Shown: positions 1 through 10,510, numbered from the stretch's first letter. The stretch is DNA of 64,000 nucleotides from Bacteroidota bacterium (GCA_016721765.1 JADKHO010000001.1:372001-436000); one strand, 5' to 3'. Made by a program: numbers and translations. Notes: generated by a model from the letters alone, not told the origin.

Positions 1-970
1 AACGCACTTTTTTCTTCTTACGTGTGCATAGCTGATAAGATAAAGTAATCTCATGCGCTCCTTGCGATACACTAGATAATTTTGATATTGTTACATCATA
101 ACTGTATCCAAAACTGGTGCGTTTATTTTGTAAGCCAACAATCAAACAAATTGCATCATTGTTTTGATATCCGCGCTTATACTGTTTTACAACATTAAGC
201 CCGCGATACCAGACTCCTGCAGTAAATACATTTTCACGATAATACAAACCAAAATCAAATTGATCGAATTTCTTTTGGTGACGATAGTGGAAAACACTGG
301 TAATGGAACGTCTTTTTGCTTCGTCACGCTCATCCGGATTCAACAAGTGGGAATAACCCCCATGTAAGGTGTATTTTACCGGTACTCTTGATTTTGTTCC
401 GGTTAATGATTCATTGGGTTGATTCATGTGATTCAAAGCAAAACCTCCCCAGAACTGCTTGGTGTAAAATAATATTCCTGTACCGGCATCAAAGTATGTT
501 TTAGATGGTTTCGATTCTTCAATCGTTGGAACATCACCACCTCGCGCAATTTGATCACCAAATACGAGCTTTTTATAATTGATGCGCCTTTGTGTCAAGC
601 CGGGCTGAATTCCAAAACGAATTCCAAATTCCTGACTCACTCTTAATTCATACGCAACTGAAGGGCTCATTATAGTTGTCATTAAGTTTCCGCTACCCGC
701 CTGATCGTGCGCCATCAGCATACCCACACCTAATTTTGCATCCGGAATATAATGGTCGCTAGATACCAAATAAGAACTATAAGCTCTAGAAATTCCGGGC
801 CATTGGTTACGGTACACCATGGTTACTCGGTCGCAAACGTTTAAGCCGGTCATAGCCGGATTTAAATACACCGGCGAAGAATAAAATTGTGTGAAATGCA
901 TATCCTGTGCCTGCACATTTTCCACGAAAAGCACAAAAACAAGAAAGGATAAGAAGGCTATTTTTCTCAT
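1..970 (-). CDS. PorP/SprF family outer-membrane protein (3' end cut by window edge)
   Basis: I translated this gene directly from the reverse strand: 323 codons are open and the stop lies beyond the left edge. It begins with a signal peptide ending VQAQ, followed by the family hallmarks HFTQFYSSPVYLNPAMTG and YRNQWPG. PorP/SprF proteins are outer-membrane beta-barrels of about 300-350 residues that help T9SS substrates with type B sorting domains reach and stay on the surface, so little seems to be missing. The ATG (970-968) overlaps the TGA of the upstream TPR/PD40 gene as ATGA, which indicates translational coupling. It is the third gene of the SprB-like adhesin operon. That it serves that adhesin is inferred from position; the family call is firm. 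Confidence 0.9.
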   Translation of the reverse strand, partial: MRKIAFLSFLVFVLFVENVQAQDMHFTQFYSSPVYLNPAMTGLNVCDRVTMVYRNQWPGISRAYSSYLVSSDHYIPDAKLGVGMLMAHDQAGSGNLMTTIMSPSVAYELRVSQEFGIRFGIQPGLTQRRINYKKLVFGDQIARGGDVPTIEESKPSKTYFDAGTGILFYTKQFWGGFALNHMNQPNESLTGTKSRVPVKYTLHGGYSHLLNPDERDEAKRRSITSVFHYRHQKKFDQFDFGLYYRENVFTAGVWYRGLNVVKQYKRGYQNNDAICLIVGLQNKRTSFGYSYDVTISKLSSVSQGAHEITLSYQLCTRKKKKVR

Positions 971-2541
971 TTGTTTGATTTCGTTAAGTTAAATGTTATA
1001 TCCGTTGCATTATTCAAACTGTATGTATCAATTGTTTTTGATTCATATCCATAGGATTGAATGTTCACTTTGTATAGGCGATTGGGTCGCGATATAATTA
1101 TTATTTTGCCTGTATTTTGGTTGGATTTGTAGCGGCCTGCAATTTCATTTGTTGCCACATCCGTAAGCACAATTTCCACATTCTTAAGCACTGTATTCGA
1201 TTCATCTTGAACATGCACATTGTATACAGTAAGTATGGCTTTATTATCGTTAAAATAAACCTTGTAAATATCTTGTGAACCATATCCTCCTTCTCGCTCC
1301 GACGACATATAGGCAACTGAACTGTCGGGATTCAACACAAAAAACACATCATCATTTACCGTATTAATTGGACTACCCAAATTTTGAGGCGTGGTAAACG
1401 TTCCGCGTTCATCAAAATTTGATTTAAATACATCGTATCCTCCCATGTTTCTATGCCCTTCGGAACTGAAGTAAAGTGTTTTACCAAGCGCATCCACAAA
1501 TGGTGCATCTTCGTTGTATTCAGTATTCACTGATTCACCAAGGTTTTTAGGAATTCCCCAATTTCCATCAGGAAGTTTTTTCACATAGTACAAATCCTTA
1601 CCCCCATATCCGCCCATGCGGTTGCTCGAAAAAAACACAATGTCATTGTCAACCGAGTAACACGCACTCGACTCAATATAATCTGATGAATTTACATTGA
1701 GTTTTAAAGGAACCGGTTTGCTCCATTTTTTATTAATAAAATTGCTTTCTAAAATGTCTCCGCTTCTTGTATCCTTGCTCGTGCGGTAGAGTAATAATTT
1801 TTCCCCATCCGCCGAAAGGCCTGTGCAGGCATCATGGGTTGGGGTATTGATAAAAGTATCCATCATTTGAGGAACGCTCCAGCCGCTTGCTGTTTTTTGT
1901 GTAATGTAAATATCCTCATAATACTCCCCATACGCATTTAGTTTGGAATGCACTTCATTATTCCTTCTGGAGGTAAACACCATAAATTTTTCATCCGCCG
2001 GAATCAACGGAACATATTCGGGGTATTCTGTATTTATTACATTCCCGATATTTTCAATTTCGATGGATGGGTTTCTTTTTGATTCCAATAAGGGTGCGGT
2101 ATAACATTTGATGATGAGGTCGTTAATTTCTTTTGCAGTATGCTCCTTCTCGCCCTTTGCACTTTGATAGCTGTTATAATACACAACCGCCTTTTCAAAA
2201 TCTCTATGCAAATGATTCAAGACTCCAAGGTAATAATTCACTTCAGGATATTCCAAAACATTAACTTTCTCAAAATTTCTCTTGGAATCAGCTCTGTATT
2301 TCTTGAGCTCAAATTTGCAAATGCCCAGCTTATAATTCAATTCATTATTCATGCTGTCAAGCAGGAATGCTTTTTCGTATGTGGCAATTGCACTTAAATA
2401 GTCTCCCAATTCAAAATCCTTATTTGCATCCCACAACAACTTTCTGCATTCGCGTGTACTATTTTGACTCTTCGCTGCAAACGAAAAGACTAAAAATAGG
2501 GCAATGAAAAAACAACTTTTAGCGGAGTAATGTAACATCAC
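967..2541 (-). CDS. TPR and PD40 (WD40-like propeller) periplasmic protein of the adhesin operon
   Basis: This 524-residue protein has a signal peptide (hydrophobic stretch about residues 10-22, ending AKSQ). TPR-like helices follow at about 30-140 and a PD40 beta-propeller at about 165-430, with repeated motifs such as FTSRRN, FFSSNRMGGYGGKDLYYV, LYFSSEG and YMSSEREGGYGSQDIY. The tail (about 435-524) resembles a carboxypeptidase regulatory-like beta domain. The architecture matches the front part of PorE/OmpA-type T9SS accessory proteins, but there is no OmpA peptidoglycan-binding domain. The ATGATG start lies inside the 3' end of the adhesin gene (overlap about 23 bp) and the stop overlaps the porP-like start, so the three genes form a tight operon. 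A periplasmic scaffold role is inferred. Confidence 0.85.
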   Translation of the reverse strand: MMLHYSAKSCFFIALFLVFSFAAKSQNSTRECRKLLWDANKDFELGDYLSAIATYEKAFLLDSMNNELNYKLGICKFELKKYRADSKRNFEKVNVLEYPEVNYYLGVLNHLHRDFEKAVVYYNSYQSAKGEKEHTAKEINDLIIKCYTAPLLESKRNPSIEIENIGNVINTEYPEYVPLIPADEKFMVFTSRRNNEVHSKLNAYGEYYEDIYITQKTASGWSVPQMMDTFINTPTHDACTGLSADGEKLLLYRTSKDTRSGDILESNFINKKWSKPVPLKLNVNSSDYIESSACYSVDNDIVFFSSNRMGGYGGKDLYYVKKLPDGNWGIPKNLGESVNTEYNEDAPFVDALGKTLYFSSEGHRNMGGYDVFKSNFDERGTFTTPQNLGSPINTVNDDVFFVLNPDSSVAYMSSEREGGYGSQDIYKVYFNDNKAILTVYNVHVQDESNTVLKNVEIVLTDVATNEIAGRYKSNQNTGKIIIISRPNRLYKVNIQSYGYESKTIDTYSLNNATDITFNLTKSNK

Positions 2542-5500
2542 CTGTTTTATTTAATATTTGTCCATTATTTAATTCCATTCTTGCTTTCCAAATATATACA
2601 TCGCTGGGGCATAGTTTGCCACGATAATAACCATCCCAACCCTGACTTAAATCTTTACTTTCGAAAATTAATTCTCCCCAACGATCAAAAATCTGGAGCC
2701 TAAATCCAACAACACCGGCGGTGTAAGGGAAGAAAATATTGTTATCCAAACTATTCGCATCATAATATCCGCCTGAAGAAGAACTACCATCAGGAGTAAA
2801 GGCATTGGGAAATAAAATCTGTGCATTGGTGGTAACTTCGGCAGTGGTAACATCCACACAACCAAACTCTGTAATTGCGGTAAGTTGTACCGTAAAATTA
2901 CCCACCAACACATATTTATAATTTGGATTTTCGAGCGTTGAACTTCCACCATCACCAAACTCCCACACATAAGATGCAGCTCCTACCGATTGATTGTTAC
3001 AAATTAGCACATCACTAGGCAAATCCAAATTATTCGAATTCATCGAAAAAGCTGCAACCGGCAATGGATGTGCAGTAATAACCGTTGGATTACTTGCATT
3101 GTTATTTGTGCAACCATTCGCTGTGGTTACTGTTAAGCTTACCGGATAAGATCCTGCTGAAGAATAGTTATGAGGCCCTGGATTTTGCTGAGAAGAAAAA
3201 GTTCCGTCTCCAAAATTCCAATTCCAGCTACTAATCGGATCGGTGCTGTTTCCGGTTAATGAATTATCAATAAACTGGATACTCAAAGGAACACATCCAC
3301 TTTGATTGTTGCTTGCAAAAAGTACCGTTGGAGGCGGGTTAAAATCAATAAATATCGAGTCAAAAACAGGCGAACTACAAGGATTATTAACGGTAACATA
3401 ATACATTCCGGCTTGTGTAGGCGTAACTAAAACGCTATCATTCGTACTGATGCTCCCTCCAGTACTTCCAATCCAGGAATAAGTCAATGGACCGGTGGTG
3501 CCGGAAGTTTGCACATGTAGCAAAGTACTTTGTCCGGGACAAATTGGTGTCTTGCCCAATACTTGTACATTACCTGGCGGGAGTAAAAATATATTTGCAT
3601 TAATAGTGTCCGCTTTGCCCACACATCCGCCCTGATCAATTGCAGTTACAATAAATTGTGTAGAAGTATTTAATGCAATTACAAAACTTCCATTGTTTAT
3701 CACATTGTTGGGTTGCCAAGAGTAAAAATAATTTCCTCCCCCACCACTGGCTGTTGCCGATAAGGTAATTGCATTTCCCGGACAAGTAGAAATATCCGGT
3801 GCTCCAGCAGTAATAACTTGTGTAGGCTGCGTTAAGACAGCTGTATTAACGGTAGAGCACCCCTTGGAGTCAGTAACCGTTACACTCGTGGAACCTGCCA
3901 GCAAACCAGTGGCTGTACTAGTAACTTGTGGGGGATTTGTTGCCCATAAATAGGTGTATGGAAAGGTTCCACCTACACCAATGGCACTGGCCACTCCTGT
4001 TCCGCCAAAACAACTTGGATTAATAACAGCTCCAATAGATGAGCCCAATACCGTTGGCTGTCCAATGTTGACAGAGATGGAAGTAGTACAAAAATTCTGA
4101 TCAAAAGCAGTTACCACATACGTCCCAAACGAAAGATTACTCACACTTGCTGAATTGGATAAGATGGGTGACCAAGAATAGGTATAGCTAGGAGTTCCAC
4201 CACTTGCGGCCACGGTTGCCGCTCCATCGCTTCCACCATTACAAGAAACTAAAGCAGACGATTGCAAGCTTAGCGTTACCGGCGATGGTTCACTAATTGT
4301 TGCATTTACAGTTGCTTGGCAACCTAATCCATCGGTAACAAGAGCGGTGTAAGAACCTGCACTTAAATTTTGCGCTACTAGATTACTTCCTCCAAAAGGC
4401 GACCAATTGATGGTATATGGCAAAGTTCCTTGCGAAACTTGCATAGAAGCCACACCATTACTGCCACCTGCGCAGGAAACATTTGTTGAAAAAAGCAGAT
4501 TAGCTGTTGGTCCAGGAATGTTTGTTAAGGTAGTTTGAGCACTGGCATTGCATCCTTTCGAATCGGTAATTTGCAATGTATACGGTCCCGGTGCAGCTGC
4601 GTTCAAAGTAGGATTACTCGATCCGGTTGGTGTCCATAAGAAAGCATAAGGTGCAGTTCCTCCCGATACTTGCGAGGTTACAATTCCATTCGGAAAGCCG
4701 CAAGAAGGATTGGTAGGTGATAAATTTACTAAAACTGGTAAAGGTTGCGAAACTGATAAAGCCACATTGGTTGCGCAATTATTTGCATCGGTTATGCTTA
4801 CAAAATAATTCCCTTGGCTTAATCCGCTTGCTGTTTGACCCGCTCCTCCTAGTGGCAACCATTGATAGGTATAACCGGGAGTACCCCCAACCGGATTTGC
4901 AGTTGCAGTTCCATTCGAACCTCCAAAACAACTGGTTGATACTCCGGTTGCTGTTGCAGTCAAAGGTTGTGAAGGTTGGCTGATAAAAACCGTAGCTGTA
5001 TTTGTACATCCGTGTAAATCGCTAATTTCAACTGTATAATTTCCAGCCGCTAAATTTATTCCTGTTGGACCATTTCCGCCACTTGGTAACCAATTGTAAT
5101 TGTAAAAAGGTGTTCCGCCATTTACAGAAACAGTAGCTGAACCATTATTTCCGCCAAAGCAACTTACATTAGAAGATGAATTAACAGAAGCCGAAAGTTG
5201 TGTTGGCTCATCAATTGAAAAATTAGTTGAAAAAACACAGTTATTAGAATCCGTAACTTGAATAGAATAGTTTGCTGCTGCTAAATTACTGATAGATGAA
5301 TTTGTTCCTCCAACAGGCGACCATACAAACGAATAACCGGGCGTTCCACCACTGGCAATAACGGATGCACTACCATTTGTGCCCCCAAAACAATTCACAT
5401 CGGTGGTAGTAACATTTAAAGCAAGTTGTGCAGGTTGAGAAATAGACGGACTCGTTGTTGCTAATGAATTACATCCATTGGCATCTGTAACTACTACTGT

Positions 5501-8500
5501 GTAAATTCCTGCACTCAAACCTGTTGCAATTGCGGCATTTCCTCCAAATGGAAGCCAGTTAAATGTAAAAGGTCCGGTTCCACTTGCTACACTTGCAGAT
5601 GCCGACCCATTGGTGCCACCAAAACAAGTAACATTTGTAATTCCAATAATAGATACGGAAGGGCCATTATTATCGTTCACATTTACAATTTTTGAGGTGC
5701 TGCAACCATTGCCATCTATAACCAGCACAGTATATGAGCCTGATATTAATCCGGTAGCAGTATCATTTGTTCCACCAGTTGGCGACCACTGAAAGGAGAA
5801 CGGTCCACTTCCGCCTGAAACCGAAACCGATGCAATGCCATTCGCCAAGCCACAATTCGAATTGCTCGATGATCCCAGCAGTGTTAGTGCAGTGGGCTCT
5901 GAAACGGTGGTAGTGCTTACTGCAGAGCAACCATTAAAATCTGTTACAGTTACTGAATAAGTTCCTTTCAATAAGCCTATTGGGTTTTGAGCAGTGGAGT
6001 TTCCGGGTGTCCATAAATAGGTATAGGGGGCTGTTCCACCTGTTGGATTAGCCGATGTTGTGCCGTTATTCCCACCATTACACGAAACAGGTGTGGATGT
6101 TGCCGTAACAGACAATGCCTGCGTTGGCTGAGTTATTACTACCGTATTTTGGGTTTGACAATTATTGTTATCACTCAAGGTAACGGTATACGAGCCGGCT
6201 TGCAAATTCGAGAGGGATGCAGTTGTAAATCCACCCGGAACCCAAAAGTAACTGTAATTTGGTGTACCGCCCACCGCATTCACAGTAACTGCACCGGTTG
6301 CAGCATTAAAACAATTTACATTTTGTTGATTAATAAAATTGGCAGTTAAAGTTGCAGGTTCTGTTATTGTTGCAAAACCAATTGCTGTACATCCCTTGGT
6401 GTCGGTTACAGTTAAAGTATAAGTTCCACTTGCTAAATTCGAAATGCTGGAAGTATTAAAATTACCGGGTGTCCACAAAAAAGTATATCCTGGAGTACCG
6501 CCCGAAGCCAAAACTGCAGCTGTTCCGTTATTTAAATTATTACAGGTTTCGTTTACAACCGTTATCGGTATAGCTAATGCAGCTGCTTCGGTAATAGTAG
6601 CCGAACTGCTGGCAATACATCCATTGTTGTCAGTTACTGTTAAGGTATAAGTACCAGCCGATACTCCACTTATAGAAGGTGAACTGGCACCGGATGGATT
6701 CCAATTATAAACATAAGGTAATGTACCTCCACTTAGCGTACTGGTCACAGAACCATTACTACCTCCAAAACAATCTACATTGGTTTGTGTTAAGCCCAAT
6801 GCCAGTGCAGTGGGTTGTGTGATTGTAAATGGTAAGGTTTGCTGACAGTTTTTTGAATCGGTAACCGTTACCACATAATTTCCAAAGGATTGATTAATGA
6901 TGGATGAGGTTGTTTGATTGCCCGGCTGCCACAAGAAATTGTAAGGCGAAGTTCCACCGGAAGGAGTTATTACTACCGAGCCATTTGTTCCTCCAAAGCA
7001 AGACACATTTGTTACTGCACCACTCATCGATAGCTGTGCAGGCTGTGAAATCACAACAGTTTGAAGTTTTGTACACCCATTTCCATCAGTTATAGTAACT
7101 GAATAGGTTCCCTGAGTTAAATTCACCGCATTGGGTGTAGACTGCGCAGGCACTGTATTCCAGAAAAAGGTAAAAGGACTAATCCCACCAATAACCGAAA
7201 CCGTAGCTGTTCCATTTGAACCACCAAAACAACTTACATCGGTGGGCGTAATGGATACAGCACCATTAAATCCTGCATAATTAATTGTAATGGTATCGGT
7301 AACTGCAGAACATCCGGGTTTGTTATTGGTTGAAGTCAATACCAAGGTTACATTACCATTTAAAATATCGCTGTTGCTTAATACATAAGTTGCATTTAAA
7401 CTTGTTGCACTGGGCGAAAAACTACCGGTACCTAAACTCGTCCAAATTCCGGTAGTTGTTCCACCTGTAATACTTCCATTTAATTGAATATTTGCAGGTG
7501 CACACAAGGCTTGATTATTTCCCGCATTCACTACTGCAATTTCGCTGTTAATTAGCGTCACATCATCTGTGCTAATACACACTCCGCGCGTAATTGTCCA
7601 GCGCAACACCACCGTGCTATTGGGTATTAATCCTGTTATTGCTGAAGTAGGCGAAGAAGGTGTGGTAATACTTCCCGGACCCGAAACAATTGACCACTGA
7701 CCTGTTCCAACTAAAGGTGCATTAGCAGCTAAGGTTGCAGTAGTAGCCATACACAGATTCAAGTCGTTTCCGGCATTGGCTGTAGTGGGCAGTAAATCAG
7801 CATTAATGGTTACCACATCATTTGTGGAGATACACAAAGGGCTTGAGATGGTCCATTGCAAACTAACTGAATTGCCGGGCGATAATCCCGAAATGGTGGT
7901 AGTGGGAGAAGTAGGATTAGCTATGGTTGCCGTTCCGGAAACAATTGTCCATAAACCAGTTCCCACAATTGGAACATTACCGACAAGGCTTGCTGTGGTT
8001 GTTCCGCAAACTATCTGATCGGGTCCTGCATTGGCAACAGTAGGCGCATTGGCTATGGTTACCACTTTTGTACTTACTGCTGCCGGACAACTGCCATTTC
8101 CGGTAGTAGTTAAAGTTAAAGTAACGCTACCGATAGCTGTATCTGCAATACTTGGCAAGTAAAATGAATTTAGTGTGGTGGCATTGGGCGAAAAGGTACC
8201 ACTTCCGCTACTAGTCCAAATTCCACCTGTAGCATTGGTAACTAGCCCATTCAATGAAACACTTGGATTATTTCCACACACAGTAGTATTTCCTCCGGCA
8301 TTTGCGGTAGGCTGAGCACTTATTACTACCGGCAACACAATGGTATCAATACAGTTTGTATTACTGCCTACAATTAAAGTCACATTAAATGTACCTCCGG
8401 TTAAATATACATGCGTTGGATTTTGCGCTGTGGATGTTCCACCATCCCCAAATTTCCAATTCCACGAAGTAAGCGAGGCATTTGCCGAATGGGTGGTTAA

Positions 8501-10156
8501 ATCAGTAAAAGTTACCGTATTTCCAACACACTGTGGTGCGGTGCTGCTAAAATTTGGGGTCACCCGCGAAATCACCAAAGTTGTGGTGGCGGTATTGGCG
8601 CAACTCGTACCCACACCGGTAGTTAAAGTAATAGTATAATTTCCGGCAACAGGATAGGTATACGTTGGATTATTTAAAGTCGAAACATCCGTATTGGTGG
8701 AGGGATCACCAAAATTCCATAACCAATTGGCACCTGAACTTCCACCCAGGTTTGAAAAAGAAATAGTATTGCTATTGCAAGATGCAACCGGCGTTAAAAC
8801 AGCCGGAGCAAAAGTAGGACAGGTAATTACATTGAACTGAAAATCACGGTAAGTGGAACTAATATAAACTCCATTCCTATATTCTTTTACCAAGATTCCA
8901 ACAACATATTGACCAAGTGCTGCAGGTGTTCCTGAAAGCAATCCTGTATTTACATTCAAATTCAAAGGCGTTCCACCGAGTGGATTGGTAGCTGAAAATC
9001 CGCCTAAAAAATTTACCGGTTGAAAGGTTGCCACGTTATTCGGAAAGGTGGGATCCAAAGCACCGGCACCATTATCCCCATTAAAGGGAGTGTAAAAAGA
9101 ATAAGCAAGCGAATCACCATTGGCATCGGTTGCAGAGTGATCAAAAGTAAAAGGCGAGCCTACACATAAAAACAACGGTGGAAACAAGGTAAAAGCAGGA
9201 TTGCTATTATCCGTAAAAGCAGTTCCACTCACCAGCACATTGTCGAATCGGTATATTTCAGAATTCGGAGAATTGGCATCAAAATGCACCCGAATCACAA
9301 TCTGAATAGTCCCTCCAATTAATCCTGCTTGGCTCGCAACCGCATTCGCAAAATCATCTGCAATAAAGCCATTGGTAGAAAACAAAGTGAGTGGTCCGCC
9401 ATTCAATCTATAATAAACAAATATCGAATCATTGGCATCAAGTGTTCCATTCTCTGCCAAATCAGCCCTCAAATTCACACCGGCTGTAAATGCAGCAATA
9501 TTAATTACCTGCGAAGTCCATGTTTGCTCCCCATTATTGGCTCCGGTGGTTTGAAAGAGATTATTATTTACACTCGCAGTTGCAGGCGGCGTGGCACCTG
9601 CAGAAGTTGTCCAAGCGGTAGCACCGTTATCTACAGTTGTACCATTGGGCAAAGCAAAATCCTCTCCCCAAATTACAGGTGTACCGGGTATGTAAGCATA
9701 AAAACTTTCTCCCACATTGTTACCCGATGCATTCACATTGGTTAAACTTAAGTTACGCGCCACAACCTGAAAATACAAGTGATAGCCTCCCGGATTGGGG
9801 GGTAAGTTATTTACAGTTGTTGTATAAATTCCCTCTTGTGTACAAGGCATGGGATTGGGTGGAGTAGCACAAGTATCCAAATTAGAGGGCACTTGAGTTA
9901 CCGTTCCAAGCGGAATGCTAATGTCTCTACTCGGCGAAAAAGGAGCTCCATTATTTCCAACAACCGAAATCGTAACCGGATCAGGAAATTGTGCGGTACC
10001 GGCACCACAATCGCGGTAAAGTTTTAAAGTGACCGTATAACTGGAACCTCCGTTATGAATGTAGGTTATTGATCCCCCTACAATATGGGTGCTGAAGGCT
10101 AAGAAGGGTAGACTTAGAAAAAGTGTGAGAAATAATATGTGTAAACGTGCTTTCAT
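2519..10156 (-). CDS. Giant SprB-like surface adhesin with 15 SprB repeats, PKD domains and CHU_C sorting domain
   Basis: The 2545-residue product starts with a signal peptide (ending FLAFS) and the common THIVGGSITY N-terminal beta domain. Two PKD-type domains lie at about 450-620 (WNFGDPS, WKFGDGG), then Ig-like modules with TANAGGN and GIWTSSGSGTFSP motifs. From about 960 to 2105 there are 15 SprB repeats of about 75 residues (NVSCFGGSNGTATV...GGTPGYTY...TDxNGC). Two more PKD domains (WNFGDGTFS, WEFGDGGSS) precede a C-terminal CHU_C/type B sorting domain (FPNAFTPDG, IFDRWGELIFES, GWDGYYRG). SprB in Flavobacterium johnsoniae is the mobile gliding adhesin, exported by T9SS. Whether this one drives gliding or only attachment cannot be told. 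It is the first gene of an operon with PD40 and PorP/SprF genes. Confidence 0.92.
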   Translation of the reverse strand: MKARLHILFLTLFLSLPFLAFSTHIVGGSITYIHNGGSSYTVTLKLYRDCGAGTAQFPDPVTISVVGNNGAPFSPSRDISIPLGTVTQVPSNLDTCATPPNPMPCTQEGIYTTTVNNLPPNPGGYHLYFQVVARNLSLTNVNASGNNVGESFYAYIPGTPVIWGEDFALPNGTTVDNGATAWTTSAGATPPATASVNNNLFQTTGANNGEQTWTSQVINIAAFTAGVNLRADLAENGTLDANDSIFVYYRLNGGPLTLFSTNGFIADDFANAVASQAGLIGGTIQIVIRVHFDANSPNSEIYRFDNVLVSGTAFTDNSNPAFTLFPPLFLCVGSPFTFDHSATDANGDSLAYSFYTPFNGDNGAGALDPTFPNNVATFQPVNFLGGFSATNPLGGTPLNLNVNTGLLSGTPAALGQYVVGILVKEYRNGVYISSTYRDFQFNVITCPTFAPAVLTPVASCNSNTISFSNLGGSSGANWLWNFGDPSTNTDVSTLNNPTYTYPVAGNYTITLTTGVGTSCANTATTTLVISRVTPNFSSTAPQCVGNTVTFTDLTTHSANASLTSWNWKFGDGGTSTAQNPTHVYLTGGTFNVTLIVGSNTNCIDTIVLPVVISAQPTANAGGNTTVCGNNPSVSLNGLVTNATGGIWTSSGSGTFSPNATTLNSFYLPSIADTAIGSVTLTLTTTGNGSCPAAVSTKVVTIANAPTVANAGPDQIVCGTTTASLVGNVPIVGTGLWTIVSGTATIANPTSPTTTISGLSPGNSVSLQWTISSPLCISTNDVVTINADLLPTTANAGNDLNLCMATTATLAANAPLVGTGQWSIVSGPGSITTPSSPTSAITGLIPNSTVVLRWTITRGVCISTDDVTLINSEIAVVNAGNNQALCAPANIQLNGSITGGTTTGIWTSLGTGSFSPSATSLNATYVLSNSDILNGNVTLVLTSTNNKPGCSAVTDTITINYAGFNGAVSITPTDVSCFGGSNGTATVSVIGGISPFTFFWNTVPAQSTPNAVNLTQGTYSVTITDGNGCTKLQTVVISQPAQLSMSGAVTNVSCFGGTNGSVVITPSGGTSPYNFLWQPGNQTTSSIINQSFGNYVVTVTDSKNCQQTLPFTITQPTALALGLTQTNVDCFGGSNGSVTSTLSGGTLPYVYNWNPSGASSPSISGVSAGTYTLTVTDNNGCIASSSATITEAAALAIPITVVNETCNNLNNGTAAVLASGGTPGYTFLWTPGNFNTSSISNLASGTYTLTVTDTKGCTAIGFATITEPATLTANFINQQNVNCFNAATGAVTVNAVGGTPNYSYFWVPGGFTTASLSNLQAGSYTVTLSDNNNCQTQNTVVITQPTQALSVTATSTPVSCNGGNNGTTSANPTGGTAPYTYLWTPGNSTAQNPIGLLKGTYSVTVTDFNGCSAVSTTTVSEPTALTLLGSSSNSNCGLANGIASVSVSGGSGPFSFQWSPTGGTNDTATGLISGSYTVLVIDGNGCSTSKIVNVNDNNGPSVSIIGITNVTCFGGTNGSASASVASGTGPFTFNWLPFGGNAAIATGLSAGIYTVVVTDANGCNSLATTSPSISQPAQLALNVTTTDVNCFGGTNGSASVIASGGTPGYSFVWSPVGGTNSSISNLAAANYSIQVTDSNNCVFSTNFSIDEPTQLSASVNSSSNVSCFGGNNGSATVSVNGGTPFYNYNWLPSGGNGPTGINLAAGNYTVEISDLHGCTNTATVFISQPSQPLTATATGVSTSCFGGSNGTATANPVGGTPGYTYQWLPLGGAGQTASGLSQGNYFVSITDANNCATNVALSVSQPLPVLVNLSPTNPSCGFPNGIVTSQVSGGTAPYAFLWTPTGSSNPTLNAAAPGPYTLQITDSKGCNASAQTTLTNIPGPTANLLFSTNVSCAGGSNGVASMQVSQGTLPYTINWSPFGGSNLVAQNLSAGSYTALVTDGLGCQATVNATISEPSPVTLSLQSSALVSCNGGSDGAATVAASGGTPSYTYSWSPILSNSASVSNLSFGTYVVTAFDQNFCTTSISVNIGQPTVLGSSIGAVINPSCFGGTGVASAIGVGGTFPYTYLWATNPPQVTSTATGLLAGSTSVTVTDSKGCSTVNTAVLTQPTQVITAGAPDISTCPGNAITLSATASGGGGNYFYSWQPNNVINNGSFVIALNTSTQFIVTAIDQGGCVGKADTINANIFLLPPGNVQVLGKTPICPGQSTLLHVQTSGTTGPLTYSWIGSTGGSISTNDSVLVTPTQAGMYYVTVNNPCSSPVFDSIFIDFNPPPTVLFASNNQSGCVPLSIQFIDNSLTGNSTDPISSWNWNFGDGTFSSQQNPGPHNYSSAGSYPVSLTVTTANGCTNNNASNPTVITAHPLPVAAFSMNSNNLDLPSDVLICNNQSVGAASYVWEFGDGGSSTLENPNYKYVLVGNFTVQLTAITEFGCVDVTTAEVTTNAQILFPNAFTPDGSSSSGGYYDANSLDNNIFFPYTAGVVGFRLQIFDRWGELIFESKDLSQGWDGYYRGKLCPSDVYIWKARMELNNGQILNKTGDVTLLR
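3830..7270 (-). repeat. 15 tandem SprB-repeat coding units (about 225 bp each)
   Basis: Counting the conserved Cys-Phe-Gly-Gly-x-Asn-Gly box and its degenerate forms gives 15 consecutive units inside the giant adhesin gene. Four units (4, 5, 7 and 12) are degenerate at this box. Several others are almost identical in it (CFGGTNGSAS in units 8 and 9), suggesting duplication within the gene. The repeats are coding and do not form a CRISPR or satellite array. Confidence 0.85.
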
Positions 10157-10184
10157 ATTTTTTCTATTGTCAAAAATGGCTTTT

Positions 10185-10214
10185 CAAATTTAGGTTATTT
10201 TACCTCCTAATCAA
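10185..10214 (-). promoter_or_regulatory. Bacteroidota-type promoter of the SprB-like adhesin operon
   Basis: Read on the minus strand there is TTG (10214-10212), a 19-bp spacer and TAAATTTG (10192-10185). This is a perfect match to the Bacteroidota consensus TTG/TAnnTTTG. The transcript would start near 10178, about 20 nt before the ATG at 10156. Confidence 0.75.
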
Positions 10215-10510
10215 ACTATATTTAAGGCTTGCTAAAAATGCGAATTCTTTATCTAGTAAACCAAGAACGAAAGATTTTGTATCAACAATTTATTCAACAA
10301 TACGAGAATTTAAATGTTAATGATTGGATAATATGCACGAAATAGAATTATTGGTATGTGAGCAAGAAAAAACTCAGGATGAACAGTAATTGTAATTTTG
10401 CTTCCTAATTTCTCATTTCTATTACAAAGGGTTCAACAGCTTCATAAATCTTACTTGCATCCATTCTAGAGCAAACATTTCACTGTCAGGTAGTTTTAGT
10501 GCGCAAAACT
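10215..10510. other. Intergenic stretch with no supported gene
   Basis: This is AT-rich sequence between the divergent promoters of the adhesin operon and ahcY. One 34-codon open frame starts at 10238 on the plus strand, but it has no recognisable family and no clear ribosome-binding site, so I do not call it. Confidence 0.5.

Noticed and set aside
10238..10342. Possible 34-residue protein (MRILYLVNQER ...)
   Set aside because: No family, no ribosome-binding site and no conserved context; it lies between two divergent promoters.
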